Shown piece by piece: positions 53,368 to 64,000 of a stretch of 64,000 nucleotides of DNA (the stretch's first letter is position 1; the number at the start of each line of letters is the position of its first letter). Made by a program: the position numbers and the translations under genes. Source of the DNA: Acholoe squamosa. Taxonomy: Eukaryota > Annelida > Polychaeta > Phyllodocida > Polynoidae. The DNA lies in contig OX439040.1 in assembly GCA_949317995.1 (NCBI GenBank), positions 25,601,830-25,665,829 of the forward strand, written 5' to 3'. The notes beneath the pieces are model-generated. The model searched no databases. It worked only from the letters and a program-made list of their open reading frames with translations, and was not told where the DNA came from.

Positions 53368-53530
53368 GTGCAGAACCAATCAACCGTTATGAGAGGTTTA
53401 TATTCTGCCGTCCTCCTACGATCGGGGGATTTGCAGTCCTACTGAGCTGGTAGGCTGATCTTGTCTCGAAACGGCCTAACAGTTATCTAAGCGAGAGCAT
53501 TACTACCTTACGGGGTACTGACTATAGGCA
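53368..53530 (+). repeat. 5' LTR remnant (gypsy 2)
   Basis: CAGAACCAATCAACCGTTA to GGTACTGACTATAGGCA matches 60640-60797 with few changes. The match ends where RNase H sequence starts, so the U5 end and all of gag-RT were removed by one deletion. Confidence 0.88.
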
Positions 53531-54065
53531 AGAGAATGCTTTTGAGGAACTGAAGTGATTATTTAAGGAAACTCCAGTGTGGGAGTATCCAAATGAAACT
53601 GGTTATTTCATCCTGGACACTGATGCAAGTAACAAGTCAAATACAGGAGGGTGTCGAGGTTCCAATAGCATTTGCGAGTAACAATCTTAACAAAGCTCAA
53701 AGGAATTATTGTACCACTAATCGGGAATTTTGGCTGTAGTGGTTAATACGAAATATTTTCTCTATGGAGGAAATTTTACTCTTCGAACCGATCACTCATC
53801 CTTGAAATGGTTGTTAAATTTTAAGGACGCTGAGGGAATGATTGGAAGGTGGCTTGCACAGCTAAGTGAATTGGGGCTGGAAAACAGTCATATCCAGCAT
53901 AGGCCAGGCAATCAACATATTAATGCTGATAGCCTGAGCAGAAAACTGTTTCGAAAATGTGGCAGACTTGAATATGACGACTGTGGTGCTCATGATGCTG
54001 TCATAGCTAGCGTGGGACCCCCTGTAGATCATGTATTGATGCAGAATCTTACAGTGGACTCCTGA
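53531..54065 (+). pseudogene. pol: RNase H (gypsy 2)
   Basis: Starts at the deletion junction with ENAFEELK, then WEYPNETGYFILDTDAS (first catalytic Asp kept), a frameshift near 53640, and the frame 53730-54065 with YFLYGGNFTLRTDHSSLKWL and HINADSLSRK (last Asp). Closely similar to the RNase H of element 1 (LKHFLWGTDLTLCMDHSSLR). Stops at 53557 and 53680 region. Confidence 0.82.
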
Positions 54066-55447
54066 TTCTATAAGACAGTTCCAGGATGCAGACCCTACAT
54101 TGTCTTGTCTGAAAGAACTGGTTATAAAAGGGCCTGAAATCTCATTGGAAAATAGAGAACTAAGACTTTTCCTCTCGCAATGGCCCAAATTATTTATTCA
54201 GGTTGATCTATTGTATAGATGGAGAATTAGACCAGGAAAGAGAAGAATATCACAAATAGTAATGCCTTTTGCTATGAGACGGGATGTCATGTTCTTTTGT
54301 CACAGACATACAAACAGTGGTCATTTTAGTAAGAAATAGGTAAATGTCCTCTACAGCAAGAATTTTTTGGTGTAAGATTCACCAGAATTTCACTTTATAT
54401 TATTAATGGTTTTAACACAACCAATAATAAAAATACTTGCATGATGGTAGTCTCGGATTATTACACAAAGTACACAAAAGGTTTCCCGTTACCGAACTAT
54501 CAGGCCAACACCTGTGCTATTGCATTAGTTAAAGTCTGGATACTTCAATTCGGGGCACCTTCGATGTTGCATTTGGATCAGGGACGGGAGTTCGAGTCCT
54601 CCCTCTGGTCAGAAATATGTCATTATCTCGCCATAAGTAAGACTCGCACCAATCCATATAGATCACAAAGTGATGGTATGGTGGAAAGGTTCAATCGGAC
54701 ATTGATTCAATGCTTGACCATTGGTCAATACACATATGGATGACTGAGATGATCAATGAGACTTTGTTGTTCACACTTACAACAATACAGTACATGCTTC
54801 AACTAATTGTATGCTGGACATGTTGCTTTTCGGGGAAATCAGCTGGCAGCATTATGCCAGCTGATTTGGTTTATGGTGTTGTAGGGATCAGTCCCAAAAC
54901 TTCCTGTACAATCCTGTTTGTTGAGTCCTTACGAGACAGATTTAAGCATACTTATGAGTCTGTTCAACTACAGAAGAGTGCTAAATGGCAGAGAATAGGA
55001 TATGACACAGGCTTTAAACCTTGCCATTTCGAACTTGGTGATAAAGTCGTTCGAATATATGAACCACTCATCAATGTCAAATTAGCCTACGACCCTGGCC
55101 TACGACCCTGGTTAGGGAGAAAGCTCACCACTGAAACCTATGGAGTTGGTTTTGAACTAATAGAGGAAGTGGGGAATGTAGTGCGGATTACCCCGTCAAA
55201 TGCAAAGAGAGGTCCTGGGAGGCCCAGAAAGCAAACGACAGAGGAGGGAACCCCGAAACCTAAGCAATCCCAACCTAAAGGCTAAAAGAAAAAAGTCTCA
55301 TCAGGTGAAGGTAAAAGGAAGAGGAAAAGGGTCGCTAAGACTAAGCAGATGATGAAAAGGCTCCTCCCGCTACCAAGTCTAAAGAAGCTCCTCGTGAGGG
55401 AGTGAGACGCAGTCCTAGAATTATGGCTAGAGATGCAGCGACCTAAC
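54066..55447 (+). pseudogene. int: Integrase with AT-hook tail (gypsy 2)
   Basis: ENRELRLFLSQWPKLFIQVD and FFCHRHTNSGHF give the first half of the zinc module; its CC half is deleted near 54340. In the core the first catalytic Asp is Tyr (ISLYIINGFN against GVDIISGLN in element 1). LHLDQGREF (second Asp) and SQSDGMVERFNRTL (Glu) are present. The C-terminal module RIYEPLINVKLAYDPGLRP is followed by KRGPGRPRKQ (AT-hook) and, after a stop, GVRRSPRIMARDAAT. A duplicated GACCCTGGCCTACGACCCTGG sits at 55089-55112. Not functional. Confidence 0.85.
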
Positions 55448-55990
55448 CTGAACATCACAACGAGTGTAATGTCCTGTCTGTTAGTGTTTATTTGTAATGG
55501 TTAAATGAGAGAATGTAACCCTAACACAAAGGCTGGAATGCTGACCTTTTTGACAATCTTGTGGGTGGAGGATGGATAAACCAGCAGCTATAAGGCATTC
55601 TGTATTATTTTAATTCCTCTATGAGCTCCTAAAGAATAAAAAAGACGTCGACATGGAAGATGAATGGACCGGTTAATTTGTGGAACGACTCGCTAACTGA
55701 AAGGGAAGGGCCGGAAAGTACTGTGGGAACTGGGTCAACTGAACTCATTTTGATAATGAGGTCAAGACGTTAAAGCAACGTGCAAGACTGCACATGCGCA
55801 TTGTTTCAAATGATTTCAGGTGACACCTTGGATCCCGCCACTTTGAGACTTGGGTTGGTGCCAACCAGATGTGGTGCTGGAGTGCACAATGTTTTTACGA
55901 GTTAGCGTCTCGAGAAAAAAGTTAATTAAAGCTATATCCCTTGTGAACCCCCATATACACAAGGTGTGTTGGTAAGCTTTCGAGTCAACC
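55448..55990 (+). other. Spacer between integrase and extra gene (gypsy 2)
   Basis: Starts CCTAACCTGAACATC with GAGTGTAATGTCCTGTCTGT, as in element 1 (10435). Non-coding as far as can be seen. Confidence 0.5.
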
Positions 55991-58405
55991 ACACATACCC
56001 CAATGGGCAAAAGACCGAGCGGGATGTTCAACTGAACCTCGCAAGCAGTGGTGGGGGAAGTACCCCATCGCACAGTGGGCTCGAAGGAGCAGAGTAACAC
56101 AGTGTCTTCTATCCACCAAGAAGAAGATGATCTCTTGGGAGTGGGCACTCTAAGCATTTTGGATGCTCAGAATGAGCCTCGGATTAACTTGCGGATGACT
56201 CAGACAATGGTTTCGAGTCTTTCAGGCAATCGTACATCGAGACTCCTGAGTCTCAACAACAGGTTTTCAAGCAGCCCAGTATCATAACTAGGTCAACAAC
56301 GGTAAAGGCAGCTGACCAATCAGCTACCAGTAGTGTCGAGGATCCATCCAGGAACCCAATCAACGTATGTAAGGAGTTTAATCCTGATGACGAAATGGAT
56401 TCGGAACTTCGCAATGCGATTCTGAGTACATTAACACCTGAAGAGTTCGACGACTCAGAAATGTTCTGATTGAAAATGTATGGCGGGTGTGCTACCAGTG
56501 CAGCTCAACATAAATGGTTCGCCAAGATTGTTGAAGAGGCAGTGCAAAAGTTGGTGCTGACCCAGAAAGCACCATCCACAGTAATGGTCGAGCCTCTCTC
56601 TCCGAGTACACACAAGTCTGAGAGCGAAATGGAGGTGGACCAAACAGAGACGGTTAGTGATACCGAAATGGCTTCTCGATTGGCTAAAAAGAAGACCCAG
56701 TGGCGGCTTCTACTCCCAAAGTTGTAAAACCAAAGGTAGAGCCTAAAGACCTTTCCCAAAGGGGATAAACCTTACTTGAAACCTAAGAGCGGCAAGAAAA
56801 CAATGTTGCAAAAGGAAAGGCAATTGGCCACGAAAGAAGCCAAAGAGAAGAAGCTCAGAGACAAGGCTTTGGCAAATGCCGCTGAGCATCAGAAGCAACT
56901 TGACAAAGCTAAGAAAGCTTTCAAAAGTGATGAATAGGACAGAAGACAGCTCCGACAGAAAATGACAAAATCATTTTGCCAATGCCTTGTCAAAGTTCAG
57001 TAGGTTTAAACCTGTGAGCTTCAAAGATTGCCAAATGGACCAAAGGAAGCATTGTGCTCCGCCTGCTGTCTTCCCTGACAACAAGGAGGACGATGAACAA
57101 TGGCTCCGTTGGAGTAATGAGGAGGAGTCATTCTTTCAATGTTATTGGGACTGTTAAACCGCGTTAAGAGAATGAACAAAAAGTATTACTTGAAGGACCA
57201 AAAGCTCAAGCTCAAATGGGTCATTACTAAGTTTGAGGAAACAAAATGGTGTTTATTTACTTCTTGTGATGATGAAAGTGACGATGATTCCTCAAAAGAC
57301 CAGTTTTTGAGACATCTCTATGAGGTACACTATCATCACCATGGGGTGTATGATTGTGTACCCGATGAGAGGTTTCAACAAAGTGCCAAGTGTCCTGATG
57401 GACTCATGACTGTACGTCGCTCGAATATGATGTGCCATATGAACACCTGTCACGGAATTAAGTTCAAGGACGCCATTGGAAGAGTAAGAGACCTCCATAC
57501 AGATTTAATGGCTGGTTTCACAACCAAGGATGCTATAGTAGCAGAGAAGGGTTCCCAGACTAAGGTCCCAAAACTAAAGGAGTCCGTTGGCGAGCAATGG
57601 CAAATTGAGAGTGAGGTATGTTGTTTCCTTCGTGACAGACAGATTGCACTAGCAAAATGCCTATTATGAGGAAATGAAAGAATGGGACAAAGCTGCCCAT
57701 TCCTCAAAAAGGAAACCTGAGGAAAAGAATGCCTATGGTTTTTCTAAGAAAAGGACTCGAGTCGAGAAAGGCGTGACTGTATACGTCCCGGGAGTCGTTT
57801 CTGTTCTGCAGAAAGTGGAGCCTAAAGTAAAACCAGTGACCTTTGACTCTAAGAAAACTGATTGGAGTCAGATCCCCAGCTTATAAGCTCATGTCGGGAG
57901 TTTGTCTTCTTCCTCAGCAGATGACTACCCGGTATTGCCTCCTAGCGGACCTGAAAGTCAGATAGTGACGCGAGGAAAGCCTAAGAGGTCGCATTCACAG
58001 GCTTCTACCTCGAAACAACCTGAGATCCCTCCTGGAGCCAAGGTTGTAGAGCTGCCTAGAATTAAATATTTTAGTGCAGATAACCTCGCTACCTTCGCTA
58101 TCCAAGACAAACTAGTGAAGAATTGGCAAGAGAAATTCTCTAAGGCCCTTGAGATCTTTGGGGATACAATAGTCCAAAACACTCTAGCTTGTGTTGGTGG
58201 TATTCATGATGCTGAAAAGGGGGCACTATACCAAAAAGAGGAAGAACGCCTTCGTGATAAGGTCCAACAAGTGGACAAATACGAAAAAAGAAGCCAAGAA
58301 AAAGAGGAGTACTGGGAAATTAGAGTGGCAAAGGAGAGATCCATCTCAGATCAGCTTCGAATGAAGTTCGAGATGTGTTTCAAGGGACACACCTTTGAAG
58401 AGTAG
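55991..58405 (+). pseudogene. Post-integrase gene with zinc-finger-like domain (gypsy 2)
   Basis: Several frames in series: an acidic N-terminal part (EEDDLLGVGTLSILDAQNEP), EFNPDDEMDSELRNAILS, KWFAKIVEEAVQKLVL, a Lys/Glu-rich stretch (56760-56940), then a Cys/His domain at 57235-57460: WCLFTSCDDES, FLRHLYEVHYHHHGVYDCVP, CPDGLMTVRRSNMMCHMNTC then H. Next a helix RDLHTDLMAGFTTKDA, a Pro/Ser linker, and a C-terminal coiled coil (57902-58405) with NWQEKFSKALEIFGDTIVQN and EEERLRDKVQQVDKYEKRSQ. Same order as in element 1. No signal peptide or membrane helix, so not a typical env. Function unknown. Confidence 0.62.
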
Positions 58406-59590
58406 AATGGTAAGCCTTCCCAACTATGAGAGTGGTTGAAAGACTTACCTGACAACAGGTTAAGGGCTAACCTGTTTCTTAGTACGCCCTAAGATTGCGT
58501 GATAGTCCCTGGATCATGGTGTGTACTAAGAAATTAGTACCCTTGATTATCTTCAGATTGCTCTTACTTTCTTATCAAAATACATAATTCTGATGTCACC
58601 ATAGGTAGCAAATGTCTATATTTTACATGTAAATTTTTTTACAGAACTAAAATCAGAATGTTTTCTGAAAAATGGCCATATATACTATGTTCCCCCCAAA
58701 ATTGATTTGCTAACTTTTTGTTAAATTTCCTAGTAAATATGAACCCACAAGATTAAAGAATAGATAAATGCCTACAAACTGACATTCCCTTTTAAGCTTA
58801 GTGCTGTTTAATAAGGGAGTAAATGTATCATTTAATGTAAATATAAGTACCAAATGGTAGAGTGGTTTCACCATCCCACCTTTGACCCCAATAATGTATG
58901 CACAGGTAGGTGTTATGGTCCAGTGACAAGGGCTCTGATTAGGTCATACACCTGTGTAGGTGAGTGTCATGATCCAAGGATACTAAGATCCTAGTACATC
59001 CTAAGATTGTGCATGGTATCAGAATCTTAGTACAGGCTAAATTCAGACTGTTGTACTATGATCCTGGTGTGTCCCAAAAAGATATTCCCGTCCCTAACCT
59101 GGACAAAGACAATTCAGATTAAATTTTTTTTTATTCCAAAACCATATCACAGGTTCTGTTATTTCTTATTTGAATATCAGACCACTTAAAGCCATAGTGA
59201 AGTGTTGTATTTAATTTACACATTACCAGAAGATACTGGATGCAGACCACTACCTTGAGGGCAACTAACCTATGCTGTCGAGACGATTACCCGGATTACC
59301 CTGATGTAGATCTCTATTACGAAGAGGTTAATGTCATCCGAACGCCAATATTAAACATACAAATGGTACCTTGATTATATACCTTGGACTGACCTGATAG
59401 CTCATCTTGAAGAAGTTACCTATATGTGTTCACCTCCAAGGACTTATTCTTCTGGTTCGTTGCACCACCAGCCGGCGCATTAACCTTACCATTGGATATT
59501 ATATACTCACGTCTTGAAAAGATGATTCATCATGTTGATATATGATTCTTTTGTTACAAAGGTCACTTTTATATACAACCTGCTGCATGG
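58406..59590 (+). other. 3' non-coding region (gypsy 2)
   Basis: No gene. GTACNCCCTAAGATTGYG and TTAGTAC blocks repeat at about 58482 and 58994, giving a weak internal duplication. Confidence 0.45.
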
Positions 59591-59599
59591 ATATTTGTG

Positions 59600-60212
59600 T
59601 AGAGGCAAGGAGAAAGGGTGTTCCGTGCTAAAAGTCAACTTTAAAATTCAGATCACTAGCTTTACAGTGATATATTGCATGAGCAGATACTCCTGTTACT
59701 TTTGGAGGAATAGCTTGCTTAATATGGGTAGGTATTTCGTAAATGTCAATGAGCCCTACGTCTCCATGGTCATGAGATACAACCATAATTAGCATAATTT
59801 ATGCTAATTAGCTAAATTAGCATAAATTTTCATTCTTTTGCCCATAACTTTTGATCTAGAAATGATATTTTCATTCCGTTTTCACCATAGTAGACCTTGT
59901 GAAATGTTCCTTCAAATAGGATCATCGATTTTCTTAATTAGAATGAATATCCAATGTTTCCATGGCAACAGAAATCAACAAAAATGCCTATTTTGGACCA
60001 AAAACATTCTTTTTAATCCCAAATTTGGAACCTTTCCCCCCAAAATAGAACTTTTTATCAAAAATCTTTGAATTCCCTATAAAAAAGTAGCCTATAGCAG
60101 TTTTAGGCATATTTTTCCTATTCTAGCCCATAGTGGTGCCCCCTGGTGGCTAAAACAGGTACTAAATCCCGCAGGAACCCCCATTTCTGCTTGCTGGCTC
60201 ACATTTTTATAT
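59600..60212 (-). repeat. Interspersed repeat copy 2
   Basis: Reverse complement matches 287-878. The stretch contains TAATTAGCATAATTTATGCTAATTA, a long near-palindrome at 59787-59811, absent or decayed in copy 1, and CACCACTATGGGC / CCACCAGGGGGCACC ends on the minus strand. No coding potential seen. Confidence 0.7.
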
Positions 60213-60631
60213 GTTGTTATTCAAAGCTGAGCTTCGAGATATCTATTACTCAGGAGACCCATGTGGAACCTCTAAGAGGTAGGATATGGACTACTTTGAT
60301 CTTTCCAACGGAGGCTGAATGAAGTAGGGCTCTCGAGGTTAGGCAGGTTGGACTCTGTGTTATATGATGGTGTTATTAACTACTGCTATACCAATGTATA
60401 ACGGTATCATGCTATAACCTTGTATTTTACTGTCTCTACTTTTTCGAGATTGTTATTATGAATCTTATATATTTTGTATCCAGGTTACATGATCTGTGTA
60501 AAAGTCCTTTTCAGGACTAATTATATTGGGTTTCTTAATTGTATATGCTATAGTAATAGTAACATCTTGTTATCATCTCGATTCCCTAGGTGAAATGTAT
60601 AGATAAACTATGATAAAATCATCAGGAAGCT

Positions 60632-60945
60632 CACTGCAGAACCAATCAACCGTAACGAGAGGTTTATATTCTGCCGTCCTCCTATGATCGGGGGATTTGC
60701 AGTCCTACTGAGCTTGTAGGCTGATCTTATCTCGAAACGGCCTAATGTTTATCTAAGCAAGAGCATTACCACCTTACCGGGTACTGACTATAGGCATATG
60801 AAAGGTTGAAATGCATTTGTAAGTCTTCTTGTAAAAGTACCGTAATAAAGTGATTCTGAAACCTACTCGAACCGACTAGTTCTTGCTTCAATAATATAGT
60901 TATCTGGATATCAGTAGGATCTCGAAAACGGCAATACGAGCACCT
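60632..60945 (+). repeat. 3' LTR (gypsy 2)
   Basis: Matches 53368-53530 and the inverted solo LTR at 23512-24505. It includes TTTATATTC (TATA-like), the conserved CAGTCCTACTGAGC and TTATCTAAGC blocks, AATAAA at 60842-60847, and the end AACCTACTCGAAC...ATATCAGTAGGATCTCG with GGCAATAC. Confidence 0.88.
60842..60847 (+). terminator. Poly(A) signal in the gypsy 2 LTR
   Basis: AATAAA follows the LTR's conserved AAAAGTACCGT stretch and precedes GTGATTCTG. Kept as AATAGA in the 23.5-kb copy. Confidence 0.45.
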
Positions 60946-61780
60946 GTTTGGTACATTGCCCTCTTTGTATGTTGGAGTGGGGCATCCCAAAATAATGATT
61001 TTTTTTTCTAAAAGTTAAACCCAGGTGGCAGAAGAAAATACTATAATACTAACCTGCATTGGTGGTAGGTCTAGAGTGCCCTTTTCATGTGTTCCAAACA
61101 ATTCTCATCTGACAACATCAACAGACTCCAATAAGCTGGTGTTGTCATGCATAAGGATTTCAAATACTGGAAAACTTCAGACATGGAGCATACCTCAGGG
61201 TGTATAGCTGCAAATGCCTCTAATACCCCAGGCAGGATAACTAATCCAAGTGTCCCATGATCCCTCCTTTCCTCTTTTGAAGAGGCTTATCTAGTGTCAC
61301 ATCCTGTGCACTCATGGAACATCATTGTGACACGGTTTTCACATAAAGAGTTGATAACGTAGTACTTACCAGATATTCTTTCCAACACTTAATCAAGGAT
61401 AGTATAAATTCCCTAGGATGTGTTACTGAAAGCAGAGTCTATGGGAAGAGTGTAACAGGCCACCCCCCTCTACCGCCTTAAAAGTAGGCTGCTTTGTGTG
61501 TTCAGTGTTGATTCCTATAGAGGGTTAGGTGGTTTATGGAACTGTGGTATGCCTTTATCAGGTTGATATCAGATGGTAAGAAGGAACCAAGTAAACCAAA
61601 CACTTCTGCTGAATGGAAAACCTTTAGTCTTGATTCTCAGAAAATGAACAAAATTACCCAAAAATGATGTTTGATGATGAAAGTATTTTAAAAATGTACA
61701 AAAATGAAATTGAAAAATATTGGAACATTTAAAGATACAACACATAAACCAAAGTTCATATTCAATCTACATATCCAAAT
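60946..61780. other. Unassigned DNA
   Basis: No gene supported. Confidence 0.4.
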
Positions 61781-62360
61781 GTTTGCCTATCTCTCAATCT
61801 GGCACGGACTGTGCCTGTGTATCACTCTGCCTATCCAACATACTGTCTATCCCTTAGTCTACCTATGACTCATACTGCCTGTCTCTTGAATTCAGAGCAC
61901 CTTGAGCTAAGTAAAGCTATCCTCAAAAGACTAAAGCTGACTCCTCACCTTAACTAATCCTCTCTGTGCCTACTTCCCTTAGTCTACCTATCCTCAATCT
62001 GTCAATCATTCAGTTTATCTATCCCTCATGGTGACTATCCCTCAGGCTCTCATGTTTACTCTATATTGTTCATCTCAGCCCTAAAGGTTATGAGTGCATT
62101 CTTTATCGTGTCTACTATTTTAGGTCTACTGGTCTACCTTAATAATGCCTATCATAAGGCCTGCCTATCCCTCATGGTGCCTATCCCCCAGCCTGCATAT
62201 CACTCATGCGTACTTTACATATCCCTCAGCCTCTTGAATTACCATGCTTATCTGTATATGCCTCACCATGCTTATCATTATGCTAGCTTTCTATCCAACT
62301 TGCTTCACATCCCTCCTGATGGCTATTTGTCTCCTTCTATCCCCCATGCTGAATATCACT
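61781..62360. repeat. Degenerate CCTATCCCTCA minisatellite, forward
   Basis: Fifteen or more variants of CTRCCTATCCCTCAGYCT spaced 15-40 bases. A run of the reverse complement, GGGATAGGTA-type, lies at 62960-63350, so the two form a loose inverted pair around an AT-rich centre. Confidence 0.65.
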
Positions 62361-62955
62361 CATGCTATACCATTTGGCAAACAAAAAATTTAAGGTTAAA
62401 AAGGTTCTCTCTAGGTTCCTAAATCATCTTACAAACATTAAACATATGTTGAAAAACAAACATCAGAAGACATTTTATCATGTTCAAAAGTTTTTAAATG
62501 TACATATTTTCAACTTAAAAATACACATTTTTCTTTTTGTATATTTTTCTACCCAATTTAAAACGTTTTTGCCATATGGGATCTATCCCACTTAGAGAAA
62601 AAAACATTTTTCATGTAAAACAAACATTCATTTCATCATCTTAAGTTTCTTTTAAATTTATTTGGCTCCTAAGTTTGGCAAATGCTTTTTCAATGTTGAA
62701 ATAACGTCAAAACATGTTCTCATAAAACATTTTTTCACAAATTATAAAAAATCTTTTGTTTTATTTCAGATTAAAAAATGTTTTTTTGGACGTGAAATAA
62801 ACATAACATAAAAATTTTTATACAAAACTTTTTTTTTAACATTGAATACTGGTTTTTAACATTTTTTGAACCAACATTATTACCCAAAGCTAATGAAATC
62901 GTTTGCACACATTGAAAAAAACATTTTTTGCCAATTGGGATATATACCATAGGTA
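62361..62955. other. AT-rich centre between the two minisatellites
   Basis: Many AACATTTTT/AAAAATGTT motifs, including CATTTTTTGCCAATTGGGAT at 62932 and TTTTTGCCATATGGGAT at 62565. No gene. Confidence 0.5.
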
Positions 62956-63350
62956 AACTGCAGGATATGTAGTATGGATGATAGTTAGATGTATGGTTGA
63001 GGTAGACTGTTGGATTGATACCTTAGGGGATAGGTTGACTTAGATTTGGTCATCATAATGAATATTGGTCTGGATGGTCAGGAAAACTATAAAGTGAGCA
63101 TGAGGGATAGGACCTGTATTCAAAAGGATGGGCAGAAAGGGGGATAGGTAGCATGTGTAATAAACAGTTTAAGAAATAGGCACGGAGAGTACCTTGTAAG
63201 GTGAGCATTATTTAAAGGAAACATGGATGCTAGGTAAAAAGACAGAAGTCAAATTTGAGGGATGTGCAGGTTAGGGGGATAGTCACCATGAGGGATAGGT
63301 AAAATGAATGATAGGCAGATTGGGGATAGGTAGACTAATGGAATGTACAG
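62956..63350. repeat. Degenerate GGGATAGG minisatellite, reverse
   Basis: Variants of TGAGGGATAGGTARAMTG recur at 63026, 63102, 63142, 63258, 63292 and 63323. They are the reverse complement of the 61.8-62.3 kb motif. Confidence 0.6.
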
Positions 63351-63760
63351 AGAAGGTTAGGTACAAAGGTAAGAGGTAAGAGGCACAACTTCCTGTGGGA
63401 TCAGTATTGGATTTGGAAATAACTGAGTCATCAGAGGTGATGTAAATCTCTTTATCCTGAGTCCAAATTATTTTGTCCACTACTCCTGTGAGATGACCAA
63501 AGAACCTTTCTTTGTTCTATGAGTCCTTCAGAGAGGATGTGGGCAAGAAGGTGGTGGTTAGATTTGATTCTAATGAGCAAAAAGACAACAGGATCACCAT
63601 CATGTTTGTGATTGGCAATATACAGTCTGCTGAAACGGTTAACATCATTACATAGACTTGCCATTTGTGGGACCTTTTTGTTCACATTTGACTTTGGTGC
63701 TTTGAACAGTGGGTGTGAGTTTTTCTTAATGGCATTGTGAATTGATTTGGTCTGTTGCAC
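63283..63760 (-). pseudogene. Fragment of the multicopy invertebrate gene family (FSRLYIA segment)
   Basis: Minus-strand frame 63760-63452 reads SIHNAIKKNSHPLFKAPKSN, then ASLCNDVNRFSRLYIANHKH and DGDPVVF, after which frameshifts lead to VDKIIWTQDKEIYITSDDSV at 63480. LFKxPK...L.NDC.LFSRLYIA.Q.RDGD.D.FF is a block of the same invertebrate family as the pieces at 23.3 and 52.9 kb (general knowledge). Decayed. Confidence 0.5.
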
Positions 63761-64000
63761 TACAATGCCAGACTCACATACTATTTTCTGCCAATGATCT
63801 CCATGTTTCTTACTATTGTAACTACTGAATCATCAGTACAACTTCTAGAATGCAGAAGTAATTCTGTGCAGTCATCATCAAAGGGATTCATGAATTCACT
63901 GATCACTACAACTACATACAGCCACTACGAATTCACTACTTCATAGTTAGTGCCAGTGATCGTAGGTAAACCCCTAAGACTGTGCTGTACGCTCAGGCCT

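Larger units (their letters stand above)
53368..60945 (+). mobile_element. Ty3/gypsy LTR retrotransposon 2, 5'-deleted
   Basis: An LTR piece at 53368-53530 is joined directly to RNase H coding sequence, followed by integrase, a post-integrase gene, 3' non-coding DNA and an LTR at 60632-60945. Gag, protease and most of RT are missing. Integrase tail and the extra gene match those of element 1 in motif order, so the two are members of one lineage, though their LTRs differ. Confidence 0.85.

Overview
The window is animal nuclear DNA: AT-rich, with GT-AG introns, few intact genes and a very high load of old transposable elements. The element mix (Ty3/gypsy, split-direct-repeat tyrosine-recombinase retroelement, Helitron, PIF/Harbinger, TTAA-targeted MITE, many tandem arrays with unit length 165-225 bp) and several gene-family fragments fit a marine invertebrate, most likely a mollusc or other lophotrochozoan. 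This is inference; no species can be named.

Layout. 1-15.5 kb: a decayed Ty3/gypsy element on the + strand (5' LTR, primer binding site, gag, zinc knuckle/protease, RT, RNase H, integrase with AT-hook tail, then an extra post-integrase gene, 3' LTR). It is interrupted by a small MITE and two inserts carrying tandem arrays; the array at 7.0-8.0 kb carries a 28-bp palindrome in each unit. 15.5-19 kb: mostly unassigned DNA with two exon-like minus-strand ORFs. 19.0-20.0 kb: broken EamA-type (SLC35G-like) transporter; a further piece of it reappears at 43.26-43.52 kb, so 20-43 kb looks like a compound insertion. That interval holds nuclear-receptor-site-like tandem repeats (21, 28 and 35-36 kb), an inverted LTR copy interrupted by a piggyBac-like MITE (23.5-24.5 kb), an OTU-protease pseudogene (26.3-27.4 kb), a tyrosine-recombinase retroelement with intact coding frames (29.1-34.6 kb) nested between 1-kb inverted arms, a MITE (36.8 kb), a Helitron replicase/helicase pseudogene (37.4-40.2 kb) and a spliced NADAR-domain gene with an E2F/CCAAT promoter (41.2-42.7 kb).

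44.19-49.30 kb is a full-length PIF/Harbinger element with TTA target duplications, a disabled DDE transposase (+) and a spliced MADF-type DNA-binding protein (-). 49.3-53.2 kb has exon-like fragments and a microsatellite. 53.4-60.9 kb is a second, 5'-deleted gypsy element of the same lineage as the first, again with a post-integrase gene. 61-64 kb holds simple repeats and a fragment of a multicopy invertebrate gene family that also left pieces at 23.3 and 52.9 kb.

Most noteworthy: (i) the YR retroelement, whose gag and RT frames are separated only by one in-frame UGA, whose terminal repeats are nearly identical, and which is flanked by a 47-bp direct repeat although such elements normally make no target duplication; (ii) a conserved post-integrase zinc-finger-like protein in two diverged gypsy copies; (iii) tandem arrays of palindromes with paired substitutions in both arms; (iv) the apparent 23-kb split of a transporter exon.
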